Virus record (IMG/VR): IMGVR_UViG_3300042559_001228
Location: 1 to 44,654 of that record
Length of the DNA stretch: 44,654 nt
Origin: a virus
Reading direction: 5' to 3' (one strand)
Positions within the stretch are counted from its first letter, which is position 1. Each line of letters opens with the position of its first letter. The translations under genes were made by a program, and so were the position numbers. The notes beneath the pieces are model-generated. The model was given only the letters and a program-made list of their open reading frames with translations, was not told the origin of the DNA and ran no database searches. Of this stretch, positions 8,158-15,752 are shown in pieces.

Positions 8158-8322
8158 ATGCAAGAAAAAGAATCAAAAACAAACAGTCACTTCTGGATAA
8201 GTTTTATTAAATCCGTTATCAGATTTGTGGCTTGTTATTTCTTATTTAATGGTGATCTTAGAAGTTCGGCTTTGTTATTTGCATTAGCTGAAGGTTTGGG
8301 TATTGCCGAAGAAATATTTTAA
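8158..8322 (+). CDS. Small membrane protein
   Basis: A 54-residue frame, MQEKESKTNSHFWISFIKS onward, with a hydrophobic region RFVACYFLFN and an alanine/leucine-rich second half (SSALLFALAEGLGIAEEIF) that could form a helical hairpin in the membrane. It lies 12 nt after the methyltransferase. Resembles many tiny phage membrane proteins; no family recognised. Confidence 0.55.
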   Translation: MQEKESKTNSHFWISFIKSVIRFVACYFLFNGDLRSSALLFALAEGLGIAEEIF

Positions 8323-8367
8323 CTATGAATTTTTATTTAATACAATCATTCGTAAAAAAACTAAAAG

Positions 8368-8667
8368 ATGAACGAAACAAGAAGACCAACCAACAACTTA
8401 GACACGATAGTGTTCGAAGAATTGAACTTTCAACCACATCCGGCGGGAATGGGACAACAGTGCATAGTTCAATTCTCAAACGGATACGGGGCTAGTATAG
8501 TTCAAGGACCACACACCTACGGAGGTAAAGATGGTTTATATGAAATTGCCGTCTTTGGTAAAGATGGTGAAATATCCTACTCCACTCCAATTACGGACGA
8601 TGTACTTGGTTATCTATCGGAAGAAGAGGTAGAAAAAACATTAACTGATATTAAAAATTTAGATTAA
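8368..8667 (+). CDS. Conserved phage protein, unknown function
   Basis: A 99-residue protein of a type often seen in phages: an N-terminal FQPHPAGMGQQ stretch, then NGYGASIVQGPHTYGGKDGLYE... and a C-terminal ITDDVLGYLSEEEV segment. These glycine-rich blocks look like a small beta-rich domain followed by a helix. No enzymatic motif is visible. The stop overlaps the next ATG (TTAATGA). A frame starting at 8325 overlaps it but lacks conserved-looking features. Confidence 0.65.
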   Translation: MNETRRPTNNLDTIVFEELNFQPHPAGMGQQCIVQFSNGYGASIVQGPHTYGGKDGLYEIAVFGKDGEISYSTPITDDVLGYLSEEEVEKTLTDIKNLD

Positions 8668-8960
8668 TGACAACTGAAACTAAATTTAGAGCAGGAATTG
8701 CAACTTCTTTATTAGGGTTGGTGATGATGACATTTGCCTATCTTGAAAAAGATAGGAAGTACAATGAAACCTATGATAAATTAACCCATACACGGGATAG
8801 TTTATCTACTCAAAAAACATTGTCAGATAGTTTACACGATGAATTATTCATTTCAAAGGTTGAAAATGGTAGACACGAGTTTACCAGAGAATACTTCTTT
8901 GGTAAACACCCAAAACTACAATTAGAATACGAAAATTATTTACATCACGAAACGGAATAA
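8667..8960 (+). CDS. Membrane-anchored helical protein, paralogue of 1989-2363
   Basis: A 97-residue protein with an N-terminal membrane helix (about residues 9-25), a polar heptad-like region (LTHTRDSLSTQKTLSDSLHDEL) and a tail EYENYLHHETE. Architecture and tail resemble the protein at 1989-2363. A periplasm-facing coiled coil anchored by one helix would suit an inner-membrane spanin or a protein-protein adaptor, but there is no partner gene that would prove it. Confidence 0.6.
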   Translation: MTTETKFRAGIATSLLGLVMMTFAYLEKDRKYNETYDKLTHTRDSLSTQKTLSDSLHDELFISKVENGRHEFTREYFFGKHPKLQLEYENYLHHETE

Positions 8961-8963
8961 AAC

Positions 8964-9287
8964 ATGTCAGATGAAGAATTTAGAAAACATATTAGTGGTG
9001 ACCTAAATTTAGGTGGAACAAAATACTTAAACATAAAGGCCAGTACTATTATTAGTATGAACGAACAATTTACAGTTTATACAGAAGATGGACCAAAGTA
9101 TTTAAATGTTAATATAAGTGCAGATTTTGATGAAATACCAAAAAAATATCATGAGGTATTTTTAAATGTATTGACCTCAAAATACTCAAACTCAGTTTCA
9201 TTTGGAAATAATCCATTTTCAGAATGTAAACCAGTTCAAAAAAAGAAGTGGTGGCAGTTTTGGAAAACAGAATATTTCACAATTTAA
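8964..9287 (+). CDS. Hypothetical protein with Trp-rich tail
   Basis: A 107-residue soluble-looking protein. The N-terminal part contains GDLNLGGTKYLNIKAS and a partly repeated KYLNVNIS. The C-terminus is basic and aromatic (QKKKWWQFWKTEY), which could associate with membrane or nucleic acid. No family recognised. It follows the previous gene by 3 nt and belongs to the same run of small genes. Confidence 0.55.
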   Translation: MSDEEFRKHISGDLNLGGTKYLNIKASTIISMNEQFTVYTEDGPKYLNVNISADFDEIPKKYHEVFLNVLTSKYSNSVSFGNNPFSECKPVQKKKWWQFWKTEYFTI

Positions 9288-9297
9288 AAATATACAC

Positions 9298-9450
9298 ATG
9301 AAGTACGCAGCATTATTGATGTTTGTTACGGGTTTATGGATTGCTTATGAGATTTGGAGAGCACCATTACTTGAAGAAACTGAAAATGGTAATTATAAAA
9401 CTAAGAGACCAACTAAAAAACTAAGTGACTTATGGCGAAAGCGAAACTAG
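9298..9450 (+). CDS. Small single-span membrane protein
   Basis: A 50-residue frame starting MKYAALLMFVTGLWIAYEIW, which is one membrane helix, followed by a basic cytoplasmic-type tail (TKRPTKKLSDLWRKRN). The tail overlaps the start of the next gene at 9432. Real-gene support comes from the clean hydrophobic segment and the operon spacing; function unknown. Confidence 0.5.
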   Translation: MKYAALLMFVTGLWIAYEIWRAPLLEETENGNYKTKRPTKKLSDLWRKRN

Positions 9451-9677
9451 TGTACGATTTAAACGAACCGGATGATGTATACGCACATAAAAGAGCCGTT
9501 AAATCTTTAGATATGGCATTAGCACTATGGTCTATAACACACAACACTAAGAAAGGGTTGGAATGGTCTATGGAAGGTAAGGAAATTGACAAATACGATG
9601 CTCTTGAGTTAGTGTTTGAAAAGATACATGAAATCATATCCGAACATAATATCGATTTAGATGATCTAATCGTGTGA
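9432..9677 (+). CDS. Conserved small phage protein
   Basis: An 81-residue protein, YDLNEPDDVYAHKRAVKSLD then MALALWSI, of a kind repeatedly found in phages (a YDLxxPDDxxxHxRAxKSxDMAxxLW signature, from memory of such proteins). The C-terminal half is helical and acidic (ALELVFEKIHEIISEHNIDL). No enzymatic residues are evident. It sits just before the iron-sulfur gene pair. Confidence 0.65.
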   Translation: MAKAKLVYDLNEPDDVYAHKRAVKSLDMALALWSITHNTKKGLEWSMEGKEIDKYDALELVFEKIHEIISEHNIDLDDLIV

Positions 9678-9700
9678 TATTTATCATATAAACAAATACT

Positions 9701-10111
9701 ATGGCATACTCAGATAAGGTCTTAGATCACTACTCAAACCCTAAAAATGTAGGAACATTGGACAAATCTAAATCAAATGTTGGTACTGGATTAGTCGGTG
9801 CTCCTGAATGTGGTGATGTAATGAGATTACAAATAGAGGTGGTCGATGATATCATTGTTGACGCTAAATTTAAAACTTTTGGATGTGGTTCAGCTATCGC
9901 ATCTTCTTCAGTTGCAACCGAATGGTTGAAAGGTAAGAGTTTAGATGAGGCGGTGACAATTGATAATATGGATTTGGTAGAGGAGTTAAATCTTCCTCCA
10001 GTTAAAATACATTGTTCAGTATTGGCGGAAGATGCTATCAAATCAGCAATAAACGATTATAGAAAAAAACAAGGATTAGAGGAAATAATCTTTGAGGAAA
10101 CTCACATTTAA
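9701..10111 (+). CDS. iscU: IscU-type iron-sulfur cluster scaffold
   Basis: A 136-residue scaffold on which Fe-S clusters are built before transfer to target proteins. The three cluster-ligand cysteines are present: Cys37 in APECGDVM with the adjacent Asp39, Cys62 in FGCGSAIASSS and Cys105 in HCSVLAEDA; the LPPVKIHC stretch before Cys105 corresponds to the HscA-binding LPPVK motif of IscU. Length is normal. It overlaps the following IscA-like gene, so the pair is translationally coupled. No cysteine desulfurase or chaperone genes are here, so host IscS and HscA would be needed. A near-TATTTATA (TATTTATC, 9678-9685) lies upstream. Identity secure. Confidence 0.93.
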   Translation: MAYSDKVLDHYSNPKNVGTLDKSKSNVGTGLVGAPECGDVMRLQIEVVDDIIVDAKFKTFGCGSAIASSSVATEWLKGKSLDEAVTIDNMDLVEELNLPPVKIHCSVLAEDAIKSAINDYRKKQGLEEIIFEETHI

Positions 10112-10434
10112 TGGTAACAGTATCAGAAAAAGCGGCAATTAAATTAAATTCACTTATTGAAGAAAGTGGGTTTCAAACTCCCTTTGTTAGAGTGGCGGTT
10201 AAAGGTGGTGGATGTAGTGGGTTGTCATATGACCTTTCATTTGATACCGAGCAACAAACAGGTGATACTCTTGCAGAAGATAAGGGAGTACAAATATTAA
10301 TAGATATGAAATCTTTATTATATCTTTATGGTACCGAATTAGATTTTTCAGACGGATTAAATGGTAAGGGTTTTCAGTTTATTAACCCAAATGCATCTCG
10401 TACTTGTGGATGTGGGGAAAGTTTCGCCCTTTAA
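10111..10434 (+). CDS. iscA: IscA/HesB-type iron-sulfur carrier
   Basis: A 107-residue A-type carrier that receives or delivers Fe-S clusters. The three family cysteines are visible: Cys35 in GGGCSGLSY, and Cys99 and Cys101 in TCGCGESF at the C-terminus. The start overlaps the end of iscU (TAATGG), so the two are probably made together. A-type carriers are known from some aquatic phages; a paired scaffold is less usual. Likely targets are host or phage Fe-S enzymes needed during infection; none is identifiable in this window. Confidence 0.93.
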   Translation: MVTVSEKAAIKLNSLIEESGFQTPFVRVAVKGGGCSGLSYDLSFDTEQQTGDTLAEDKGVQILIDMKSLLYLYGTELDFSDGLNGKGFQFINPNASRTCGCGESFAL

Positions 10435-10483
10435 TTTTTTTATGTGAATAATTTTTTGTATATTTTATATATAAATTTTATTC

Positions 10484-11020
10484 ATGGTTACAGAAGAAGA
10501 AATTATTGAACATGTAAAAAGTTTATCTTACCAAGATAAAATAAAATTAATCAATAAAATTACCCCACTAAAAGATTTCAATAATCAAAAGTATAGGGAT
10601 AAGATTATGAGAGAGATGTTTGATATTCCAGAAACAAAAGGGTATTATGGTCCTGATTCAGAAACTAAATCCCTTAAATCCGTTTCAATAACCCCAACCA
10701 AAAATAAAACATATAATATTACTAAAGGAAAAACTTTAGGTATATTGGGTAGGATTGATAAGGTAAGTACACATGACAATTCAGATACCATATTTGGTTT
10801 ATTTAGTGAGGAGGGGGAAATAAAATTCGTTGTATTAGTTCATAGTGATGAGAATCTAGATAATCTTTTTAAAATGGAAAGAGAAATTAAACAAAAGAAG
10901 ATGGAAAACGCTAAGAACAAATATGACGGAGTTACAATTAATTTCAAAGTCATTTTAAAATATAATTTATCATATAAAATTTTATATAAAAGTGACGATA
11001 TTATATTAAAACACATTTAA
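10484..11020 (+). CDS. Hypothetical protein
   Basis: A 178-residue lysine-rich protein of unknown function. The N-terminus is helical (EEEIIEHVKSLSYQDKIKLI). The region from about residue 80 to 120 (KGKTLGILGRIDKVST..., FGLFSEEGEIKFVVLVHS) looks like beta strands of a small domain. The AT-rich leader upstream has a TTTTTTG (ending 10457) but no convincing TAnnTTTG box. No family recognised. Confidence 0.55.
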   Translation: MVTEEEIIEHVKSLSYQDKIKLINKITPLKDFNNQKYRDKIMREMFDIPETKGYYGPDSETKSLKSVSITPTKNKTYNITKGKTLGILGRIDKVSTHDNSDTIFGLFSEEGEIKFVVLVHSDENLDNLFKMEREIKQKKMENAKNKYDGVTINFKVILKYNLSYKILYKSDDIILKHI

Positions 11021-11030
11021 AACTAAATTT

Positions 11031-11318
11031 ATGCCAGATTTTACACCAGACGATATTAACATCGACCCAAGTGAATTTGTTGATGCTTGTTCATCTACAG
11101 AAAGACAAGAACTAATTGATTACTTAATTGAGTGTGGATTCATTAGTGAAGACCAAAAAGATATTAAAAAACCTAATTACGGTGTCCGTAGACCGAATGT
11201 TAATGACCAAACATTTTGGGAAAGTTTAGAACGTCTTGCAAAGTGTAGGGATTTATTATCAACCGAAGAAGAAAACCTTATTAATAACTTAACTAATAAG
11301 TTCAAATATATACGTTAA
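11031..11318 (+). CDS. Conserved hypothetical acidic protein
   Basis: A 95-residue protein with DDINIDPSEFVDACSSTERQ, LIDYLIECGFI and a second helical block ESLERLAKCRDLLSTEEENLI. The pattern of two helical segments joined by a polar linker resembles small adaptor proteins common in Bacteroidota phages, but no function is known. Stop and next start overlap (TTAATG). Confidence 0.6.
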   Translation: MPDFTPDDINIDPSEFVDACSSTERQELIDYLIECGFISEDQKDIKKPNYGVRRPNVNDQTFWESLERLAKCRDLLSTEEENLINNLTNKFKYIR

Positions 11319-11932
11319 TGAAAGTATTAGAATTATTTGCGGGTAGTCGTTCAGTAGGAAAGATTGCGGAAGAATTAGGAATGGAAGTGTTTTCATCTGA
11401 TTTAATTGAATTTGAAGGTATTCATTACCCAATTAGTATATTAGATTTTGATGTATCTAAAGTTCCGTTTCAACCCGATGTAATTTGGGCATCTCCACCA
11501 TGTACTGGTTTCAGTGTTGCAGCAATCGGTCACCACTGGTCAGGAGGTAAAGGTGCTTATATACCTAAAACAGAAACCGCAAAGTTGGGTATTGAATTAG
11601 TTAGAAAGACATTAGAAATTATTAATCACTTCCAACCAACATATTGGTTTATGGAAAACCCACGAGGTGTTCTTCGTAAGTTAGATGTTGTTAAAGGATT
11701 GAAAAAGAACTCTGTAACTTATTGCCAATATGGTGACGAGCGAATGAAACCAACTGACATATGGACCAACAGTGATGTTTGGATTCCAAAACCAATGTGT
11801 AAGAATGGTGACCCATGTCACGTTGCGGCACCAAGAGGTAGTAGAACAGGAACACAAGGTCGAGCCAACGCTTATGAAAGAAGTAAGATACCGGCAGATT
11901 TATGTTTAGAAATATTAAAAAGTTGTAAATGA
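11318..11932 (+). CDS. C5-cytosine methyltransferase-like protein, short form
   Basis: A 204-residue relative of DNA cytosine methyltransferases: motif I LELFAGSRS (4-12), motif IV SPPCTGFS with Cys62, motif VI ENP (113-115). Motif VIII (QxRxR) and a proper target-recognition domain with motifs IX and X are not evident, as in the short 'ELFAGSRS' proteins found in many phages. A zinc-like or redox cluster may be formed by C-x5-C (PMCKNGDPCH). It may be a minimal methyltransferase or need a partner. It overlaps the next gene by 4 nt. Confidence 0.75.
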   Translation: MKVLELFAGSRSVGKIAEELGMEVFSSDLIEFEGIHYPISILDFDVSKVPFQPDVIWASPPCTGFSVAAIGHHWSGGKGAYIPKTETAKLGIELVRKTLEIINHFQPTYWFMENPRGVLRKLDVVKGLKKNSVTYCQYGDERMKPTDIWTNSDVWIPKPMCKNGDPCHVAAPRGSRTGTQGRANAYERSKIPADLCLEILKSCK

Positions 11933-12612
11933 AAAAAATTAAGCACCCGTTAGTTAAAGGTGTGGTTAAAGAGGTGAAACCTCGAATATATTGTGTAACT
12001 ATTGATGATGATTACGATAGGGCAATGTTGTTCTGTCGATACCAAGAGTTCTACGAATCCCCATATAAAAAATTCAGAGGTAAACGATTTACTTGGATGG
12101 AATATATGAGACATTATAAATTAGCTTGGAAGAAAAGAACATTCACATATCCTGACGATTGGTCTGGTTATAACATTCCATGTAATGTTATGCAAAGAGC
12201 CAACCATATATTCTGTAAAGACACAGAGTATGATGAGATTATGAACGACATTTATTTTTATTGTGCGATTGATTCACAAAATAAAAATGATGGAACAAGA
12301 TGTGATTGGTATTTGATTGGTGCAAGTAGTAAAGATTTAAAAACTATGGATCATGAAATTGCTCATGGTTTATATTTCACCAATAAAATGTATAAAAAAA
12401 CGGTTAATAGTTTAATTAATAATATTAAACCAACCCATTATAATAAGTTAAAAAAGAAACTTATAAAGATGGGTTACGTTGATGATAAGAAAATTATCGA
12501 TGATGAAATTCAGGCATTTATGTCAACAGGTTTATATAATGGATTAAACACAAAAGAATTAAAGGTATACGAAAAAGATTTTAAAAGTAATTTCCGTAAA
12601 TTTACAAAATGA
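11929..12612 (+). CDS. Putative HExxH zinc metalloprotease
   Basis: A 227-residue cytoplasmic-looking protein with DHEIAHGLYF: His142-Glu143-x-x-His146 is a zincin motif, and Glu193 in DDEIQAF about 47 residues later is a plausible third zinc ligand. The family is not recognisable by name, but the pattern 'DHEIAHGLY...DEIQAY' recurs in phage orphans. A protease could cleave a host factor or process phage proteins. It lies in a tight run (4-nt overlaps) with the methyltransferase-like gene and the HAD phosphatase. HExxH alone is weak evidence, so the activity is provisional. Confidence 0.5.
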   Translation: MKKIKHPLVKGVVKEVKPRIYCVTIDDDYDRAMLFCRYQEFYESPYKKFRGKRFTWMEYMRHYKLAWKKRTFTYPDDWSGYNIPCNVMQRANHIFCKDTEYDEIMNDIYFYCAIDSQNKNDGTRCDWYLIGASSKDLKTMDHEIAHGLYFTNKMYKKTVNSLINNIKPTHYNKLKKKLIKMGYVDDKKIIDDEIQAFMSTGLYNGLNTKELKVYEKDFKSNFRKFTK

Positions 12613-13133
12613 GACGAAAGATAATTTTTATTGATGTTGATGGCCCATTGGCTTGGGCAACATGGTACGATGGTAAGGTTACTATCGATATGGGGGTGGA
12701 GGATTTCCAAATACCATACCCTTGGGTTAAAGAAGATTGTGAGGCATTGCAAAAGATATGTGATGAAACAAACGCTGAGCTAGTAGTTAGTTCAGATTGG
12801 AAAAAACATTTCACATTCAATCAGCTTAAACGAATCTTTAGGCATTATGGTATAACTGCCCGATTGATTGATATAACTACACATCAGGATCTATGGAACA
12901 AAATGAGTAGACCATCCATAGACCACGAAAGAGCATTAGAAGTTGTGAAGTGGGCTAAAGATAATAAGATATCAAATTGGATAGCAATTGATGACCTTCG
13001 TTTAGGTGAGCAATTCAAATGGTTATCACCTAAAGTTCCAATGTGGAGACACGTTCAAGTGGATGGTGACCACGGAGTTGGTGGTAGATTGAGAGATAAA
13101 GTTGATGAATGTATTAAGAAATTAGAAAGATGA
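12609..13133 (+). CDS. HAD-superfamily phosphatase (HAD_SAK-like)
   Basis: A 174-residue HAD hydrolase: motif I is FIDVDGPL (residues 7-14), motif II SSDWKKH (about 60-66) and motif IV IAIDDL (near 125-130). The VSSDW form is typical of the HAD domains associated with nucleic-acid repair systems (HAD_SAK family). In cells such domains remove phosphates from RNA/DNA ends or nucleotides. In a phage this would fit end repair or nucleotide recycling. It starts in an ATGA overlap with the previous gene and ends 4 nt into the thioesterase. Confidence 0.7.
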   Translation: MRRKIIFIDVDGPLAWATWYDGKVTIDMGVEDFQIPYPWVKEDCEALQKICDETNAELVVSSDWKKHFTFNQLKRIFRHYGITARLIDITTHQDLWNKMSRPSIDHERALEVVKWAKDNKISNWIAIDDLRLGEQFKWLSPKVPMWRHVQVDGDHGVGGRLRDKVDECIKKLER

Positions 13134-13492
13134 TATATAGAACAAGGAAGTTAATTAAACCAGGTGATTTAAACCCGAGAGGTACATTATTCGGAGGTCA
13201 ATTATTAAAGTGGATTGATGAAGAAGCCGCAATATTCGCGATTTGCCAATTAGGTAGTCCTAATATTGTTACTAAAGCAATGTCTGAAATTGATTTTGTT
13301 ACCACCGCAAAGGTTGGTGATGTAATTGAATTTGGTATGGATTTAGTTAGATTTGGAACGACATCGGTTACATTATGTTGCGATGTTAGAAACAAAAACA
13401 CTAAACAATCAATAATTAAAATAGATAAAATCATTTTCGTTCTATTGGATGAAAATGGTAAACCTAAAGCACATAATAAAAAGAATAAATAA
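13130..13492 (+). CDS. Acyl-CoA thioesterase, hot-dog fold (YciA/BACH-like)
   Basis: A 120-residue single hot-dog domain. The hallmark NPRGTLFGGQLLKWIDEEAA (residues 15-34), with the Asp/Glu of WIDEEAA and a preceding Gly-Gly, matches acyl-CoA hydrolases of the YciA/BACH group, which hydrolyse acyl-CoA to free acid and CoA. Later strands DFVTTAKVGDVIEF and ATNTT-like VRFGTTSVTL fit the family. It is coupled to the HAD gene by a 4-nt overlap. Such an enzyme is rare in phages; possible roles are altering lipid supply or CoA pools. Family secure, substrate unknown. Confidence 0.85.
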   Translation: MIYRTRKLIKPGDLNPRGTLFGGQLLKWIDEEAAIFAICQLGSPNIVTKAMSEIDFVTTAKVGDVIEFGMDLVRFGTTSVTLCCDVRNKNTKQSIIKIDKIIFVLLDENGKPKAHNKKNK

Positions 13493-13493
13493 T

Positions 13494-13664
13494 ATGGAAT
13501 ACTTTCTAATTTTTGGAATAATGTTCATCATCATTGGTTTTATCTCATGGAGATGGGTTGTTGGTATTGATTACATGCAAAAAAATCATCCCGATTACAA
13601 AGGTGACGATTTTCTTAATTGGGGTGATGAAGACAACCAAGATGATAAAAATCAAATCATGTAA
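13494..13664 (+). CDS. Small single-span membrane protein
   Basis: A 56-residue frame starting MEYFLIFGIMFIIIGFISW (one membrane helix) with an acidic tail (DFLNWGDEDNQDDKNQ). I chose the ATG at 13494, 2 nt after the thioesterase stop; an upstream in-frame ATG would overlap that gene by 44 nt. Stop and next start overlap (TAATGG). Function unknown. Confidence 0.55.
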   Translation: MEYFLIFGIMFIIIGFISWRWVVGIDYMQKNHPDYKGDDFLNWGDEDNQDDKNQIM

Positions 13665-14059
13665 TGGCAAAAAAGAAACCTGATTTAGTTGTATGGGATG
13701 AAGAAAAAGGATATTACCAAAGGGAATTAACTTATGGTAGTAATCAAGGTGCTCCTGCAATTAAATTGGAGGATGTTGGTGGTTGGAAACAAATGCAAGC
13801 AGGAATTGCTAATAAACAATTTAAATCAAGATACGACGAGTTAAAGGAAGAGTTTCAAAAGTTAATTGATGAAGTTAATTGGAACGAATTGGTTTACCAA
13901 TCATCTTACTCATTTATACCGGTTATGTCCGAAACCTATCACTTATATGTTAGGGAGGATGAATCAACATTTCTATCCTTAATTCACCCCACACAATGGA
14001 ATAAAAAATATGTTGGGTCCTTCAAACTAGACTCAACACAAAAATGGATAAAAGTATAG
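13664..14059 (+). CDS. DUF2452 family protein
   Basis: A 131-residue protein with the features of DUF2452: a GAPAIKLEDVGGWK stretch (about 29-42), a helical middle, and the block FIPVMSETYHLYVRED followed by LSLIHPTQW at the C-terminus. The family is common in Bacteroidota and has no assigned function. It is the last gene before the endolysin and follows the small membrane gene directly. Confidence 0.7.
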   Translation: MAKKKPDLVVWDEEKGYYQRELTYGSNQGAPAIKLEDVGGWKQMQAGIANKQFKSRYDELKEEFQKLIDEVNWNELVYQSSYSFIPVMSETYHLYVREDESTFLSLIHPTQWNKKYVGSFKLDSTQKWIKV

Positions 14060-14067
14060 GTTTGTTA

Positions 14068-14075
14068 TATTTATA
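14068..14075 (+). promoter_or_regulatory. TATTTATA motif before the endolysin
   Basis: TATTTATA 5 nt upstream of the ATG at 14081. It belongs to the set of motifs found before genes with the TExQ-type N-terminal tag; a late-promoter role is inferred. Confidence 0.4.
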
Positions 14076-14080
14076 TTGAT

Positions 14081-15436
14081 ATGAAGAAGAATTTAATCGA
14101 ACAGCTGGAAAGAATCCACAGACTTAACTATGGTAAAGAAGCTATTAAAGAAGGGTTTTTAGATAATATCCTTAAGGCTGTCGGTGTTAAAAAGACTGAC
14201 AATCCTAAGAAAGCTGATTTAGTCTCTGACGACGTTGAGTCATTTTATAGTACGTTAGAAGATGCCGCTAATTCTGGTGGTTTGTCACAACAACAAAAGG
14301 GTTCGATGAATTTCCAAAAGAATGTTGAATCGATGCAAATTGGTTTAAAACTATTGGGTTATGAATTACCAAGATATGGTGTTGATGGTCTTTTTGGACC
14401 TGAAACTGCATCCGCGGTTGGTAAGTTTACAAGTGAAAAAGTAAGTGGTGATACTAAAACCGCAATTAATGAGGCGTTTGTTCGATTGGGTGATACGAGT
14501 TATTCTAACGTAAAATTTGACGGTGATGGGACTCAAAATGACCAAATAAATCAACCACTATTGGATGATTTACAGACGGCAGCATCTAATGCGGGTGTGA
14601 CTGTTACAATAACAACCGCAAAATCCGGACATGGAAATCTAACCATAAATGGAAAACCGAGTAGGCACGCCACAAATACTGCCGTTGATATTGCAATATT
14701 AGATGGTATTGGTGCGGGTGGAGCATCAAACAAATCCAATGGTAACCCAAAATTTAGGGAGTTAGGTGAAAGAGTGAAGAACGAGTTAGTTAAAATGGGT
14801 TATTCATTAAATGCTGAGGGTAGTAATCAAAAAGCGGTATTATGGCAAACAGACACCGGAGGTAATCACTATAATCATTTACACGTATCTAATAAAGAAG
14901 GAGTTTCAGGTTCCGCACCATCCGAAACAATGGTTAAAGCCACACCTGAAATGCTTAAAAAATTAATTGAGTTATTAAAAGAAAAGGGTGTAAAATCTGA
15001 AGATTTAAAAAAGAATATTGACACAATAAATGTTGATGATTTGGCAGATAAGAATTTCTACGCTAAATTATTGGAAAACTTAGGCGCTCCAATTAGTGAT
15101 GAAAATATGAAATTCATGTACGCTTGGAGACAAGCTGAGGGTAGAGGAGGTACATACAACCCATTCAACACAACGTGGAATCTACCGAATTCAACCACAA
15201 TGAATAGTGCAGGTGTTAGAAATTACACATCGTTAGAAGATGGAATGGTTGCAACCATTAAAACCTTAAAAAATGGTAGATACGATTGTATCGTTAACGG
15301 ACTTAAAAATGATATTGGAGCATCTAACATTGCAAGTTGTGAATCCCTTAAAACTTGGGGTACGGGTGATTTAGTTGCCAAAGTTGTTAATAGTTATAAC
15401 AACGGAGCAAATCCCAAAATATCCGGTTTAGCGTAA
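14081..15436 (+). CDS. Multi-domain endolysin / virion peptidoglycan hydrolase
   Basis: A 451-residue protein with three cell-wall domains. Residues 85-116 are a peptidoglycan-binding domain (YGVDGLFGPETASAV). Residues 150-275 resemble a zinc D-Ala-D-Ala carboxypeptidase (M15-like): His196 and Asp203 in SRHATNTAVDIAI, with HLHVS (His266, His268). Residues 335-451 resemble a lysozyme-like domain, FMYAWRQAEGRGGTYNPFNTT, with Glu353 as candidate acid. The N-terminus MKKNLIEQLERIHRLNYGKE is unrelated to these domains and resembles the tag on other genes here, which would suit a virion-borne lysin. No signal peptide is seen, so release would need a holin or virion delivery. Confidence 0.8.
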   Translation: MKKNLIEQLERIHRLNYGKEAIKEGFLDNILKAVGVKKTDNPKKADLVSDDVESFYSTLEDAANSGGLSQQQKGSMNFQKNVESMQIGLKLLGYELPRYGVDGLFGPETASAVGKFTSEKVSGDTKTAINEAFVRLGDTSYSNVKFDGDGTQNDQINQPLLDDLQTAASNAGVTVTITTAKSGHGNLTINGKPSRHATNTAVDIAILDGIGAGGASNKSNGNPKFRELGERVKNELVKMGYSLNAEGSNQKAVLWQTDTGGNHYNHLHVSNKEGVSGSAPSETMVKATPEMLKKLIELLKEKGVKSEDLKKNIDTINVDDLADKNFYAKLLENLGAPISDENMKFMYAWRQAEGRGGTYNPFNTTWNLPNSTTMNSAGVRNYTSLEDGMVATIKTLKNGRYDCIVNGLKNDIGASNIASCESLKTWGTGDLVAKVVNSYNNGANPKISGLA

Positions 15437-15462
15437 ATTTATATAATTTTATTAGTATTTTC

Positions 15463-15493
15463 TTGGATTTATCAAATATAATCGGTATTTTAG
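15463..15493 (+). promoter_or_regulatory. Possible promoter TTG-N20-TATTTTAG
   Basis: TTG at 15463-15465 and TATTTTAG at 15486-15493 with a 20-nt spacer; the -7 box departs from TAnnTTTG at one position. It lies in a 75-nt gap upstream of the zinc-finger gene. Confidence 0.3.
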
Positions 15494-15511
15494 TATTCTA
15501 AAACCTATTAT

Positions 15512-15751
15512 ATGCCAAAAGAAACATGTATCTTGTGTGGTAAAGAAACACACGAAGAAATAACAACACACGTGGATTTCAGAACTGGTTATGTCGATGG
15601 AGCGGGACAATTATGTATTGAATGTTATCGAAAAGGTAACTCATCAAGTAGAAATCACATAATGATACCAGAGGATTATATAAGCGATTACCCTAACGAT
15701 ATGGAGTTAGGTTCAAAAGTTAGAGAATTTTATCACAACTCATATAAGTAA
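15512..15751 (+). CDS. Small putative zinc-binding protein
   Basis: A 79-residue protein with two CxxC pairs, CILCGKE (residues 6-9) and CIECYRK (around 35-38), a typical zinc-ribbon arrangement. The rest is acidic, ending in a helical tail. Such proteins often bind nucleic acid or a protein partner; the specific role is unknown. It is followed within 2 nt by the next gene. Confidence 0.6.
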   Translation: MPKETCILCGKETHEEITTHVDFRTGYVDGAGQLCIECYRKGNSSSRNHIMIPEDYISDYPNDMELGSKVREFYHNSYK

Positions 15752-15752
15752 C

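Noticed and set aside
8325-8495. Short frame starting MNFYLIQSFVKK
   Set aside because: It overlaps the better supported gene at 8368 in another frame and ends in a low-quality basic tail.
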